DNA of 64,000 nt from Moringa oleifera (Eukaryota > Streptophyta > Magnoliopsida > Brassicales > Moringaceae): the NCBI GenBank assembly GCA_021397835.1, contig JAJFZO010000065.1, positions 2,439,501-2,503,500 of the forward strand, written 5' to 3'. Below the pieces are notes generated by a model. The model saw only the letters and a program-made list of their open reading frames with translations, had not been told where the DNA came from and did no database searches. A program made the translations under genes and the position numbers. Positions 31,763 to 45,120 of this stretch are shown piece after piece. Numbering within the stretch: position 1 is the first letter of the stretch; every line of letters starts with the position of its first letter.

Positions 31763-32419
31763 TTATTCTTCGTCTACAAATATCCAAATTTTGATTCCTA
31801 ATATCCCATAGATAGTTCGAACTGTATAAGAACAATAATCAATTTTAGTCTTAATGGTTTGTAAAGGAACCCTACCTTCTCTGATCCATTCGACATGTGC
31901 AATTTCTTTTCCGTCGATACGCCTAGCAATTTCCACTTGAATTCCTTTTGTATTCGCCTATTCAGTTAATTCAATGGCTTTTTTCATTGCTTTGTGAAAC
32001 GAAACTCTATTCTTTAATTGTCCAGCTATAAATTCTGTAAGAATATTGGGGTGTCCATAAGGATTTGCAATTCTTGTAATAGCAATGTTGACTTTTTGAT
32101 TCACACAATTAAGTTCTTTTTGTACATTCAGCTGTAATTCTTCCATTCTTCGTGGCTTATCTTCAATTAATAATTTTGGGAATCCCATATAGACTATGAC
32201 CTGAATCAGATCAATTCTTTTTTGAAAGTTTTATACATGCAATTCCCTCAACACCGGAGGATATTATCACATTTTTTTCTACATATTCTTGATACAATCT
32301 CGTATTTTTTTATCTACTTGTAAACCCTCAGAATAATTTTTTGGTTGTGCAAACCAAAGAGAATGATGACTTTGGGTTGTGCCAAGTCTGAAACCAAGTG
32401 GATTTATTTTTTGTCCCAT
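31763..32419 (-). pseudogene. rps3: rps3, ribosomal protein S3
   Basis: Small-subunit protein S3 with a KH domain. Exactly 657 nt, the usual length, from [10 protein letters not shown] to WIFVDEE. A central open block (31958-32188) covers [21 protein letters not shown] Gln after AIELTE is TAG (about 31958), and other stops lie in the N-terminal part. Its start overlaps the rpl22 end by 16 nt, as normal. Confidence 0.92.
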
Positions 32420-32882
32420 AAGCCTCCACGACTATTACTATATGTATCATGACATGTCATCTTTGTGTTCTTATTTATCCATCCAGGTTTTTTAAAGCAC
32501 ATTACATATTCTTCATATAATGATGTATCTTCCAATATGATAGTTATATGACAAGTGGGTCTTTTTATTGGATAACTCTGTCCTCGAGATCGAGATTTTA
32601 ATTTTTTCACAGTGGTACCTTCGTTTACTTTGGCTTTACTAATGACTAAATTTGACCCATATTATGACTAGCATTTGCTGTTGCAAAATAAACCAATTTA
32701 AAAATGGGATAACATGCTCGATAAGGCAGAAGTTCTAGTATCATAAGTGTTTCCTCATAGAAACATCCACGAATTTGATCAATTACTCTTCGTGCCTTAT
32801 GGGCGGACATACATATATGTTTACCTAAAGCGTATACTTTTGTATATGACTTCATTTTTCTCTTCTTTATCATAAGGTTCAC
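32404..32882 (-). pseudogene. rpl22: rpl22, ribosomal protein L22
   Basis: Large-subunit protein L22. The N-terminal block (32646-32882) includes [18 protein letters not shown] and [18 protein letters not shown] stop after ASHNMGQI and a small frame change separate it from the C-terminal block (32404-32610) with [20 protein letters not shown] and the GGLWDKK end. The start could be 32882 or the third-codon Met at 32873. Confidence 0.9.
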
Positions 32883-32908
32883 CTCTCACTAATGAATCTA
32901 TATTAATT

Positions 32909-33189
32909 TTATTTTTGATGAGATCTATTATCATTTTTCTCATGTCTGCAAAAATTTATAGTAGGTGTAAATTCTCCCGATTTGTGTCCTACCATATGAT
33001 CTGTTATATAAACAGGCAAGTGTTCCCTTCCATTATCGATAGCAATGGTATGGCCGATCATTGTGGGTATAATGGTAGATGCCCAGGACCACGTTATTAT
33101 TATTGCTTTTTTCGCTTTTGTATTAAGCTTATTAATTTTTCTTAATAAATGATTTGCTTCAAAAGGATTTTTTTTAATGAACATGTCAC
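32909..33189 (-). pseudogene. rps19: rps19, ribosomal protein S19, GTG start
   Basis: Small-subunit protein S19. The usual plastid GTG start is at 33187-33189, but the following A-run has 8 instead of 9 A's, a 1-nt slippage deletion, so the GTG frame is lost. A downstream frame opened by a chance ATG at 33182-33184 reads [20 protein letters not shown] to the end and would look intact to a gene caller. Confidence 0.9.
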
Positions 33190-33247
33190 AGTTAATTAAC
33201 TCCTTTTTTTTTTAAGATGAAGAAAAAAATTCTATTTTCTCTCCTAT

Positions 33248-34736
33248 TTACTACGGCGACGAAGAATCAAATTATCACAATATTTATTCCTTTTTTTACT
33301 TCTTCTTCCAAGTGCAGGATAACCCCAAGGGGTTGCGGGTTTTTATTCTATCAATTGGCGCCTTCCCTTCACCACCTCCATGGGGATGGTTTACAAGGTT
33401 TTTAACTACTCTTACTACAAGATGCTTACCTAACCAACATTTAGATCTAGCTCTACCCAAACGTCTCTTATTCACCCCAACATTCCCCACTTGTCTTACT
33501 ATTACTGAGCAGTTTTTGGATATCAAACATACCTCTCTAAAAGGTAATTTTAATGTGGCCGATTTCCCCTCTTTTGCAATCAGTTTCACTACAGCACCCA
33601 TTACTTTAGTTAATTGTCCACCTTTCCAAGTGTGATTTCTATGTTATGTATGGCAGTGCCTAAGGGCATATCGATTGAAGTGGATTCTTTTTTTTTTTTT
33701 TTATCAATCAAAACCTCTTTTTAAACTGTACAAGCTTCTTCAAAAGCATAGGACTTTTTGGATGTAGATGATGATATCTATACAGATGGATCTTATATCT
33801 ATCGTACAATGAAGTACCACACGAATGGATATATAGGAATCCAAATCTGCCGAATAACTCATGTTATGTTCTTCTGCAACCTAGGTCTTCCCGTTCTATC
33901 ATCTGACTTATGTTCTTCATGTGGCATTCAGACCGAATGATTCTATGAAATTACGTCGATACTTCCACATATTATGGGTCATGTAAGAGATATCTCTATT
34001 TTTCCCTCGGGAAATCTTTAGAATTACCACTGCTTAGCTTTCAATTCACCTCTTACCATCAAATGAAATGTGAATAACTCATCCTCCTCTCTTTGAAACA
34101 AAGGGCGCTTCTGGCTCTGTTGGTGCTTGAAACAATTTTATCTTCTCCATATTACTATATCTCTAGAGTCAATAATTTTATATGAGGAACTACTGAACTC
34201 AATCACTTGCTACCATTACTCTTCAATTTTCTGTTGAGGTCTATCCTGTAGAGGTACTCAAATTGGATCAATGATCAATTTCTAGGTTTCATCATAAACC
34301 TAATTGGTTACTTCCAATTACTTAAATCAATAGTTCAAACCGTACTCAAAGGTAGGGCATTTCCCATTTTTATAGGAACTTCTGTACCAAAAACAATGGG
34401 ATCTCCAATTATAGCCCCTCTGGGATGTAAAATATATCTCTTCTTGCCATCCTCACAGTGTATGAGACAAATGTATGCATTTCGATTAGGGTCATATTTT
34501 ATGGTTACGATTCTACCATATATGTCTTTTTCATTTCGTCGAAAATCGATTTTATGGTATAGACGCTTATGACCTCCCTCTCTATGCCTTGCAGTAATGA
34601 TTCCTCTAGCATTATGACCTTTACCACAACAATGCTATCCATAGATCAAATTATTTCGTGGATTAGATTTCACTTGACTGTCTACAGCTTTATTGCATGT
34701 GCTCGGGGTAGAAGTTTTGTATAAATGTATCGCCAT
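33248..34736 (-). pseudogene. rpl2: rpl2, ribosomal protein L2, with group II intron
   Basis: Large-subunit protein L2 near the peptidyl-transferase centre. Exon 1 is about 34346-34736 ([11 protein letters not shown]), the intron about 670 nt, and exon 2 33248 to about 33665. The functional HPHGGGEG loop is present at about 33370. Exon 1 has a stop after NLIYG, and exon 2 is frameshifted at [14 protein letters not shown] and again near the C-terminus. Both exons are heavily substituted. Confidence 0.92.
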
Positions 34737-34754
34737 GCTATTAAGTATTTTGAT

Positions 34755-35036
34755 TTAAGTTCTTTTCTTTCTAAAAGGTGGAATAGAATAACCTAGTTGA
34801 AGTCTAATGATCATATGTCTGTAATGCATTGTATGTCCCATAATAGGTCCCATTCTTCTACCCTTTTCGGAGAGTCGATGACTATTCATAGCTATTACCT
34901 TGGCACCAAAGAAGAGTTCGACCCAAAGTTTTATTTCTGTTCTAGTTGATCCTGATTCGACATTAGAAGTGTATTGATTTTTCTCCAATAACTGAATACT
35001 TTTGTTTGTAAATACTGCATATTTGATTCCATCCAT
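34755..35036 (-). CDS. rpl23: rpl23, ribosomal protein L23, intact frame
   Basis: Large-subunit protein L23 at the peptide exit tunnel. A full 93-residue frame from [13 protein letters not shown] to [10 protein letters not shown] with no stop, the normal plastid length. Several changes hit conserved positions and look like C-to-T or G-to-A drift, for example Gly to Glu in LLEKNQ and His to Leu in EIKLWVE. It lies directly upstream of the broken rpl2, so I infer a non-functional copy whose frame survived by chance. Confidence 0.85.
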   Translation of the reverse strand: MDGIKYAVFTNKSIQLLEKNQYTSNVESGSTRTEIKLWVELFFGAKVIAMNSHRLSEKGRRMGPIMGHTMHYRHMIIRLQLGYSIPPFRKKRT

Positions 35037-35201
35037 AAATCTGTTTTCTTCCCTATGAGTTCTAGTCTTAATAAGAAAGCTAGTTCTTACTGTTCATATG
35101 TTATGATATGAATATACCACACCAATTCATTATGTACAGATGATGAGATTCCATTGATACAAAGCCAATTTCAATAGACTTATTGAAGGGTCCCATTGGT
35201 G

Positions 35202-35275
35202 TGCATTCAGAAGGAATTAAACCTACGAATTCGACAATTATGAGTTGGGCGCTTTAACCATTCAGCCATGGATGC
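35202..35275 (-). tRNA. trnI-CAU: trnI-CAU
   Basis: 74-nt tRNA whose CAU anticodon is read as Ile after lysidine modification. It sits between rpl23 and ycf2 as in plastid inverted repeats. Changes in the acceptor and T-arm. Confidence 0.88.
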
Positions 35276-35363
35276 TTAGCGGGGATCCTCATATATGGTG
35301 AATAACCAAATTTTAATTGAAATGAAATCTTTAGGATAAATCAATGCAATTTAGGAGGAATTA

Positions 35364-37022
35364 ATGAAAGGATATCAATTCAAATCCTAGATTTTCGAAT
35401 TGAGAGAAATATTGAGAAATATCAAGAATTCTCACTATTTCTTAGATTCATGGACCCAATTCAATTCAGTGGGATCTTTCATTCACATTTTTTATCGCCA
35501 AGAACGTTTTATAAAACTCTTGGACCCTCGAATTTGGAGTATGCTACTTTCACGCAATTCATAGGGTCAACAAGCAATCGATATTTCACGATCAAAGGTG
35601 TAGTGCTATTTGTAGTAGCAGTCCTTATATATTGTATTAATAATCGAAATATGGTCGAAAGAAAAAATCTCTATTTGATAGGGCTTTTTCCTATACCTAT
35701 GAATTCCATTGGATCCAAAAATGATACATTGGAAGAATTTTTTGGGTCTTCCAATATCAATAGGTTGATTGTTTCGCTCTTGTATCTTTCAAAAGAAAAA
35801 AAGATCTCTGAGAGCTGTTTCCTCGATCCGAAAGAGAGTACTTGGGTTCTTCCGATAACTAAAAAGTGTATCATGCCTGAATCTAACTAGAGTTCGCGGT
35901 GGTAGGGGAACTGGATCGAAAAAAAAGAGGGATTCTAGTTGTAAGATACCTAATGAAACCATCGTTGGAATTGATATCTTATTCAAAGAGAAAGATATCA
36001 AATATCTGGAGTTTCTTTTTGTATATTATATGGATGATCCAATCTGCAAGGGCCATGATTAGGAATTGTTTGATCGTCTTTCTCTGAGTAAGAGGTGAAA
36101 CATAATCAACTTGAATTCGGGGACAGCTATTTAAAATCTTAGTGAAAGACGGGATTTGTTATCTCATGTTTGCTTTTCGTGAAAAAATACCAATTGAAGT
36201 GGAGGGTTTCTTCAAACAACAAGGAGTTGGGTCAACTATTCAATCAAATGATATTGAGCATGTTTCCCATCTCTTCTCGAGAAACAAGTGGGTTATTTCT
36301 TTGCAAAATTGTGCTTAATTTCGTATGTGGTAATTCCGTCGAGATCTCTTCGTTAGTTGGGGGAAGAATCCGCACAAATCATATTTTTTTTGAAGAACAT
36401 ATCGAGAGAGAATTGGATTTGGTTAGACAATGTGTGGTTGGTAAACAAGGATAATTTTTTTAGAAAGGTACGAAATGTATCGTCAAATATTCAGTATGAT
36501 TCCACAAGATCTAGCTTCGTTTAAGTAACGAATTCTAGCCAATTGATAGGATCTTCTGATTAATTCAGAGATCATTTCGATTCCATTAGTAATAAGGATT
36601 CAGAATATCACATATTGATCAATCAAAGAGAGATTCAACAACTAAAAGAAAGATTGATTCTTTGGGATCCTTTCTTTCTTCAAATAGAACGAATGGAGAT
36701 AGAATCAGACCAATTCCCTGAATGCCTTTTTGGATATTCCTCAATTCCTCAGCTATTCATGGAACATGAGAAGTGGATGAATAATCATCTGCTTCCAGAA
36801 GATATCGAAGAAATTCTTAGGAATCTTACAATACCCATTCATTCTTTTTTCTCTGACAGATGGTCATAACTTCATCTAGGTTCGAATCGTAATGAGAGGT
36901 CCACTAGGGATTAGAAATTGTTGAAGAAAGAATAAGATATTTCTTTTGTCCCTTCCAAGCAATCAAAAAATAAAGAAATAGTTAATATATTCAAGATAAT
37001 AACGTATTTACAAAATACTGTT
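35364..37022 (+). pseudogene. ycf2: ycf2 5' fragment
   Basis: First quarter of ycf2, the giant FtsH-like plastid import-motor subunit (over 2,000 codons normally). It starts MKGYQFKS; next codon Trp is TAG. The open block 35450-35890 includes [16 protein letters not shown] and [17 protein letters not shown]. Later blocks (36170-36454, 36615-36869) are in shifted frames. The gene is cut at about 37022 after YLQNT and meets an inverted ndhK scrap. Confidence 0.93.
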
Positions 37023-37023
37023 T

Positions 37024-37080
37024 AAACCTAAGTATGTTATTGCTATGGGAGCATGTACAATTATAGAAGGGATGTTCAGT
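37024..37080 (+). pseudogene. ndhK: ndhK scrap, inverted, 57 bp
   Basis: Plus-strand ndhK piece coding for the [12 protein letters not shown] region. The same segment occurs on the minus strand about 300 bp away inside ndhK copy 2 (about 37333-37400), so the two form an inverted pair. It lies exactly at the ycf2/ndhK junction. Confidence 0.85.
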
Positions 37081-37785
37081 AAAGGTCTTTGAAGTGGATG
37101 ATGGTTGATAAAGTAATTCTTGATCATAATTTCCAGTATGCGTACTGCATACAAAAATAAACTTGTTATTGATAGTAAAACACCGATTCTCCTATTAAGA
37201 TCGAATTCTATCTTCATAGATTTCTCAAGATATTTTCTTATGAAGTTTTGTTATAACATCTATAACTGCCTCTGGTTTAGGTGGACAGCCTGGCAAATAG
37301 ACATCCACAGGAATTAGCTTATCAACTCCCCAAACAGTACTGCAAGAATTAGTACTGAACATCCTTTCTGTAATTGTACATGCTCCCATAGCAATAACAC
37401 ACTTTGGTTCAGGCATTTGTTCTTATAATCTCACTAAAGAAGGAGCCATTTTCATTGTTATTATGCCGGCTATTAAAATTAGGTCCGCCTGTCTAGGACT
37501 TGATCTTGGTACCAATCCATAATGATCAAAGTCGAATCATGAGCCTATTAATGAGGTAATTCAATGAAGTAACAACTGGTACCATAAAGAAGCGGTCATA
37601 AACTGGAAAGTCTTGACCAATTTGAAAGATCGTTTAATGTAGTTGAAACAACCGAATTTTGGGTTGTTCGATCAACTAAGGTAAACTCAATGGAATTCAT
37701 AATTGTCTCAATGTTCTTAATGTTTTTTTTTTTTTACTTTTTTCTTTTTATTGTTATTGTCTGAAAATTCAGGAACTAAGACTAT
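37081..37785 (-). pseudogene. ndhK: ndhK, NDH complex subunit K, copy 2
   Basis: Second ndhK copy. Start ATG is ATA (37783-37785). The central frame 37225-37416 covers [14 protein letters not shown] and [20 protein letters not shown], then Arg of the ISREIYED segment is TGA. The C-terminal extension (THTGNYDQ) continues to the junction at 37080, so the last residues are lost. Confidence 0.9.
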
Positions 37786-38136
37786 TCCAATGCTCCTTTT
37801 TGCCACGCATAAACTGAACCAACAATTAGGATAAGCACAAAAATGAAAGCTTCCATAAAAATGGATACCCCCAATACATCGAAACTCATTGCCTATGGAT
37901 AAAGAAAAACTATTTCAACATCAAAAACAACAAAAAATAGAACAAACATATAATAACGAATTCAAAATTGTAACCAAGCATCGCCCATTGGTTCTATACC
38001 CGATTCATAACTAGAGAGTTTCTCTGACTTTGCTAATTGGAGCTAAAACTTTGAAAATTAGAAATGCTAAAATAGGAATAGCACTTGATATTATTAGAAA
38101 TGCCCAGAAAATATCATATTCGTAAAGCAGAAACAT
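37776..38136 (-). pseudogene. ndhC: ndhC, NDH complex subunit C, copy 2
   Basis: 361 nt instead of 363: two bases are lost after PISK, so the frame fails early. It carries the same Arg-to-TGA (37962-37964) as copy 1 and a private Trp-to-TAG next to the C-terminal stop at 37776. N-terminus [19 protein letters not shown] is intact. Confidence 0.92.
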
Positions 38137-39408
38137 AGACGAACTCCTATGAATGTGGAAAATATATCGGATTAGTCGATTCGAATTGGAATTGATTGTC
38201 AAGTCATACATAACTGTTTTGTGAAAACAAAAATTGAGTTTGATCGAATCGTCTAGTTTCGTTTGTTTATTGTGGCACATGTCTCGTTTTAAGATTTATT
38301 GATTGGAATCCTATTTTATTTTTATTACACTTATTTTTCGATATAGTATAAATAAATATAGATTTCTCTTATACAAAATAAATCAAACTTTCTCGCTTTT
38401 AACTCGCTTCGTATTTTTTTAAATAAAATAATAAAATACGGTGGAAATTCTAAGCTAAATTAAATTCTTTTTTTTAAAATTTTAATATGTATTAGAGTAT
38501 TAAAAATTAAAAAATCTTAAATTAAAATTAAAAATTTTAAATCGATTTTTTATTTTATTTTGAATACTATTATTTTTCATTATTATATTCATTTTTATTT
38601 ATATTATATTATATTATATTAATAATATTATTTATTATAATAATTATATTAATAATATTAATATATTAATTCTATTAATAATATTATTTAAGTATTAAAT
38701 ATTAAATATTTTTAATTTTAAAATAATTAAATAATAAATAAATTTTGTATTATTTATATTTATATTATAAAAATAAAATATTATGTTATTTATGTTATGT
38801 TAATGAAATCTTTTTATGAAAATCTCTTCGTTTTTCAAACTCTAACGTGTCGACAAATGTAGTAAGGCCTTCCTAGATCCACGTGGCTTATTATTAGATT
38901 CGATTAGGGTTGAGTTAGGTTTAAGTTTTTATCTTTAATCGGGTTTATGTCATGATTTTGAATCCACAAATTTAAAAAGATTCGGTGGGTATAAAAAAAA
39001 AAAGAAGTATCATTAACTCTTTGATTGTAAACAGTAAAAGAGAAAAAATCATATATAATCAATCCGCCTACAAAGATTAATAAAGAAAAATTGTTTTGTT
39101 TTGGTTGATCAGAGATTAGAAAGAGATATATAGTGATTGGATCCATTGAAATGAAATGCACTTTTGTTTTCAATTTTGCTCTAAACGATCCCCATGTAAG
39201 CAAGCTTATGGGAATGATTTTATTTCGATGAACCAAGCAAGCGGAAGGGACCTGTTACAGACAAGAAAAAATACAATAATGAGGAAAAAACTATACAATT
39301 TTTTGTGTTTGAATATTATTTATTTAATTTATAATATTATTTATTTATAATATAAATAATATTATATCTATAATTTATAAATAAATAATAAAATAATATG
39401 GGTATAGG
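38137..39408. other. ndhC-trnV spacer, complete copy
   Basis: AT-rich spacer with TATTA/AATAT repeats (38580-38800). Its 5' part matches 10047-10810 and its 3' end matches positions 1-110. It shows what originally linked those two now separate pieces of copy 1. The 38904-39236 frame is not a recognised gene. Confidence 0.8.
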
Positions 39409-40102
39409 TAGGGCTATACAGATTCGAACCGTAGACCTTCTCGGTAAAAAACATCGAACTGATTATTATCAAAATGATTCGAACTCTTTCAAAGACCCAA
39501 CATGCATTTTTTTTTTTTTTTTTTGCATTGGGCTCTTTCATTAACTGATGTTTGTATCAGTTAGTCTACCATATTTTTCCTTAACATAAAGAAAAGAAAA
39601 TGGCTTCACGTGCTCTGATTCATTATTTCAATTCTAATACAATACAGGAGCACTACCAAAGTGCTTCAAATAAGGGTTATCTTGATGCATGTAGGTTTGC
39701 TTCTGGCCTATATCAACCTAAGTTAAATGGAGTCTCTATCATCTTGATTAAAAAATCTAACATGAAACCTCAGAAACCTTAAGGTTCATAGTCATAGGAT
39801 GAAAAGAGAATTTTTGAGGTCCTTTTACTCATTATGCCTAGCATTGAATATACTGGGTATTCACCCTATCAATATCTCAAATCAATGATGGATTTTATTT
39901 GGCTCCCACCTAAAAAGGCACCAAAATTGGACCGAACTATTTGTCAGGCTATTGTTCTCTTGTTCCCAAAAAGTTATGGAGTAAGACATTGATTTCTCAA
40001 TAAGATAAGATCAACCAATTTGTTTGATTGCATGATGGACTCCTCTGAAACACATTGGCGCACGTGTAAACAAGGTGCTCTACCTAACTGAGCTATAGCC
40101 CT
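39409..40102 (-). tRNA. trnV-UAC: trnV-UAC with group II intron, copy 2
   Basis: 3' exon at about 39409-39443 and 5' exon at about 40064-40102, with a group II intron between. The 3' exon is nearer to consensus than in copy 1. The frame at 39600-39782 lies wholly within the intron and is not a gene. Confidence 0.86.
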
Positions 40103-40287
40103 TATGTTTATGATACATATTTTATCTTATCATATTATGTAGATAATTTCTTGTCAAGATGAATATTACATGATCCAACATCATATCTGTTTGATTTGTT
40201 TTATCAATATTGCTTATAAGTAATATTGGATTTATAATCCATCGATGTGATAGGTGTCCCTTTTGTTTCTCTTTACAATGATAAATG

Positions 40288-40360
40288 ACCTACTTAACTC
40301 ACTGTTTAGAGTATTGCTTTCATACAGTAGGAGTCATTGGTTCAAATCCAACAGTAGGTA
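40288..40360 (+). tRNA. trnM-CAU: trnM-CAU, copy 2 (decayed)
   Basis: 73 nt with a CAU anticodon. Two transversions in the D-arm and three changes at the anticodon stem break pairing. Less intact than copy 1. Confidence 0.87.
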
Positions 40361-40604
40361 TAACTTAGTAGATACCATTGACCATGGTGTCTAATAAGTT
40401 TTTCTACCCACTTTTTTTTCTTTTATTGATTTTGTATCTTTTTTATCCAATTTTTATTTTCAATTTTAAAATTCTTTTCTTATATCAGAATCTGATTCCG
40501 CTTGATTGTATTCAAGTGGCAAAAAAATTGAAATAAGGTCTATAAGCAAAACTTATCTTTATTTTATACAAAAGTTATTTTGATTATTTGGGCGTACTAA
40601 TTAG

Positions 40605-41002
40605 TTACGAAATCACATTGATAGTCTCGACTCATGTTAGAGCTCATCTGAGAGCTAGATTTGCCTCAATTATTTGTCTCTTACCTTCAGCTTTCCTCAA
40701 ATTAGCTTCCGCTATTTTAAGAGTTTGCTGAGCTTCTTATGGATCAATGTCACTACTCTTCTCTACATCATTTACTAAAATAGTGATTTCATTATTACCT
40801 ATTCTAGGGAAACTACCCATCAGAGCCATCGTTAACCATTGGTCATTAAGGTGTATTCTCAAAATACCTATATCTACAGTTGTGGCAATAGGCGCGTGAT
40901 TTGCTAATACGCCAATTTGTCCACTATTAGTAGATAAAATGATTTCTTTTACTTCTGAATCCCAAACAATTCGATTAAGAGTCAGTACACAAAGATTTGA
41001 GG

Positions 41003-41006
<4 letters not shown>
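40605..41006 (-). pseudogene. atpE: atpE, ATP synthase CF1 epsilon subunit, copy 2
   Basis: 402 nt, normal length. The N-terminal 89 residues are open ([20 protein letters not shown] to EKSSDIDP), then Gln is TAA at 40737. The Arg-to-TGA near the C-terminus (40644-40646) matches copy 1. Overlaps atpB by 4 nt. Confidence 0.93.
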
Positions 41007-42531
<1,525 letters not shown>

Positions 42532-42640
42532 AATATAAAAAATTAATAATATGTTAAAATTTGTTGCGAAATTTTTTGAATACAAAAAAAATCTTCGATA
42601 ACAAGTTGATCGGTTAATTCAATAAGAAATGGGGCTTAGC
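42532..42640. other. atpB-rbcL spacer, truncated
   Basis: The 109 bp upstream of atpB match the start of the atpB-rbcL spacer. rbcL itself is absent; the next recognisable sequence is rps12 intron 2. Confidence 0.8.
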
Positions 42641-42950
42641 CATACACTTCACATGTTTTTAGCGATTCACATGGTATCATCAAATGATACAAGTCTTGGA
42701 TAAGAATCTACAATGCATTAGAACACCCTTATTGACGATGCTTTACCCCGACAGCATCTAGGGTTCCTCAAACAATGTGATATCTCACACTGGGTAAATC
42801 CTTAACCCTTCCCCCTCTTACTAAGACTATAGAATGTTCATGTGAATTATGGCCAATACTAGATATATAAGTAGTGATTTCAAATCCAGAGGTTAATCAT
42901 GCTCTGGCAACTTTACATAAGGCAGAGTTTGCTTTTTTGGGGGTGATAGT
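42641..42950 (-). pseudogene. rps12: rps12 exon 2 with part of intron 2
   Basis: Trans-spliced ribosomal protein S12. Exon 2 is 42720-42950, coding the region that reads KVARVRLTSGFEI-like to VRYHIV and GTLDAVGVK. An Arg is TGA after YHIV and the Gln in RQQGR is TAA. Intron 2 starts with its GTGCG-like end at 42719 and is cut at about 42640, so exon 3 is missing. Exon 1 is not expected here. Confidence 0.9.
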
Positions 42951-44838
42951 GGAAAAGTTGACAGATAAGTCATCCTTACTGCCACTCTATAGAACCGTAC
43001 ATGAGATTTTCACCTCACACAGCTCCTTGTTCAATTCTTTTGAAGTCATTGGGTCCTTTTCCTCATTCGAAAATCTCCTCCCTTCTTCCACTCCGTCCCG
43101 AAGAGTAACTGGGACAAACTCAATCATGTTTTCATGTTCTAATTGAACACTTTCCATTTTTGATTATTCTCAAAGGAGAAGATTCTTCTTTTTACCAAAC
43201 ATCTGCGGATTCAATCACATAATCTTATAATAAGAACAAGAGATCTTTCTCGATCAATCCCTTTGCCCCTCATTCTTCAAGAATCAAAAAGATACTTTTT
43301 CAAGTTTGAATTTGTTCATTTGGAATCTGGGTTCTTCTACTTCATTTTTATTTACTTATTTATTTATTATTTTTCTCTCTCTTTTCCTTTTTTATTTTTT
43401 TATTTTATTCCCTTCCATCATTCCTTCCTTAAGTCCCAAAGGTTTGATCCTATAGAATCTAACCCATTTTCTTATTGAGCGAAGGATACGAAATAAATTA
43501 AATCAAATTGATTTTTTGATCAAAAGAACTATGTGAAATCTTTAGTTTTTTCCTTGTTCTCTATCCCTATCCCATAGGGACAACACTTGAATCAATAGAG
43601 AACCTTTTCTTGTGTATCTATATGAATCGATTATGAATCAATATTATTACATTCAAATTCCTTACTGATACCTCTCAAGGAAAATCTCGAATTGGATCCC
43701 AAATTGACGGGTTAGTGTGAGCTTATCGATACGGTTATGCACTCTTCGAATAGGAATTCATTTTCTGAAAGATCCTAGCTTTCATGCTTTGGTAGGTCTT
43801 TGAGATCCTTTCGACGACCGATGTTGTGTCGGAGGCATATCTATATGATTCGATCGATTGCGTAAAGCCGGCAGTAGCAACGGAACTAGGGAAAGTATAC
43901 ATAAGTATATAGAAAAGACAGTTATTTTCTATTATATTAGTATTAGATTAGTATTAGTTAGTGATCTCGGCTTAGTGAGTCCTTTCTTCTATGATTAACT
44001 GTTAGCACCAGTCCTACATTTTGTCTCTGTGGACTGAGAAGAAAAGAGGCTCAGCGGGAAGAGAATTGTACCATAGAAGCAAGGAGGTCAACCTCTTTCA
44101 AATATACAACATGGATTCTAGGAATGCAATGTAGTTGGGCTTTCATGTTGATCCGAATGAATCATCTTTTTCACGTAGGTAAATCTTTGCCTGTTAGGCA
44201 AGAGGATAGCAAGTTACAAATTCTGTTTCGGTAGAACATGTATTTCTATTACTATGAAATTCATAAATGAACTTGATGGTAGTTAATCGTGGGCTTACCG
44301 TTATCCTTTTCATAGTGATGAATCTTGTATGTGTTCCTAAGAAAAGGAATTTGTTAATTTTTCAGGGTCTTAAAAGGGTGTGGAAACACGTAAGAACTCT
44401 TGAATGGAAGTGAAAAAATGATGTAACTCCAATTCCTTCAAAAATGGGAAGATCTTTGGCGCAAGAAGGGGTTGATCCGTATCATCTTGACTTGGTTCTA
44501 ATTTTTCTATTTTTTTTTTAAGAAAAGAATACCACTTCTCCTACCCGTATCGAATAGAACATGCTGAGCCAAATCTTCTTCATGTAAATTTGGCTTGATT
44601 TAGATTGGGAGAATCGTACAGTTTTATGTTATGAAACCATGTGCTATGGCTCGAATCCATAGTCAACCTATTTCCGCTATGAGCAGTTGACAATTAAATC
44701 CAACTTTTTCCTCTATTTTCATTTCATATTCGTAATAGTGTGAAAGGAAAGCTCGGTTCCAAGTTGTTCTAGAATAGTGGCCTTGAGTTTCTCAACCCTT
44801 TGCCTTAGGATTAGTCAGGCCTATTTCTTGATGGGGGA
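42951..44838. other. rps12-trnV-GAC spacer (inverted-repeat DNA)
   Basis: About 1.9 kb. It starts with the 3' half of the rps12 trans-spliced intron and continues as the usual non-coding DNA before trnV-GAC. Short frames here (for example 42874-43146 and 43263-43478) are not genes. Confidence 0.8.
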
Positions 44839-44910
44839 AGAGATATAACTCAGCGATAGAGTGTCACCTTGACGTGGTGAAAGTCATCAGTTCGAGCCTG
44901 ATTATCCTTA
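44839..44910 (+). tRNA. trnV-GAC: trnV-GAC
   Basis: 72-nt valine tRNA with a GAC anticodon directly upstream of the 16S gene, as in plastid inverted repeats. Only a few substitutions; acceptor pairing is weakened. Confidence 0.9.
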
Positions 44911-44968
44911 AACCCTTTGACTTGCTCCCCCATCATGATTGAATAAGAATGGGTAAGAGGCTCGTGAG

Positions 44969-45000
44969 ATTAACATGAAGGGGTAGGGATGGCTATATTT
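44969..45000 (+). promoter_or_regulatory. remnant rrn16 PEP promoter
   Basis: The rrn operon P1 promoter region lies between trnV-GAC and 16S. The -10 box TATATT is intact at about 44994-44999. The -35 box, normally TTGACG, reads TTAACA at about 44970-44975, so it is probably inactive even if a bacterial-type polymerase were present. Confidence 0.65.
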
Positions 45001-45120
45001 CTGGGAGCGAACTTCAGGCAAATATGAAGCACATGGATACAAGTTATGCCTTGGAATGAAAGACAATTTCGAATCAGCTTTGTCTATGAACAAGGAAGCT
45101 ATAAGCAATGCAACTATGAA

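Noticed and set aside
39600..39782. 60-codon frame (MASRALIHYFNSN start), also seen near 305
   Set aside because: Lies inside the trnV-UAC group II intron, and is broken in copy 1.
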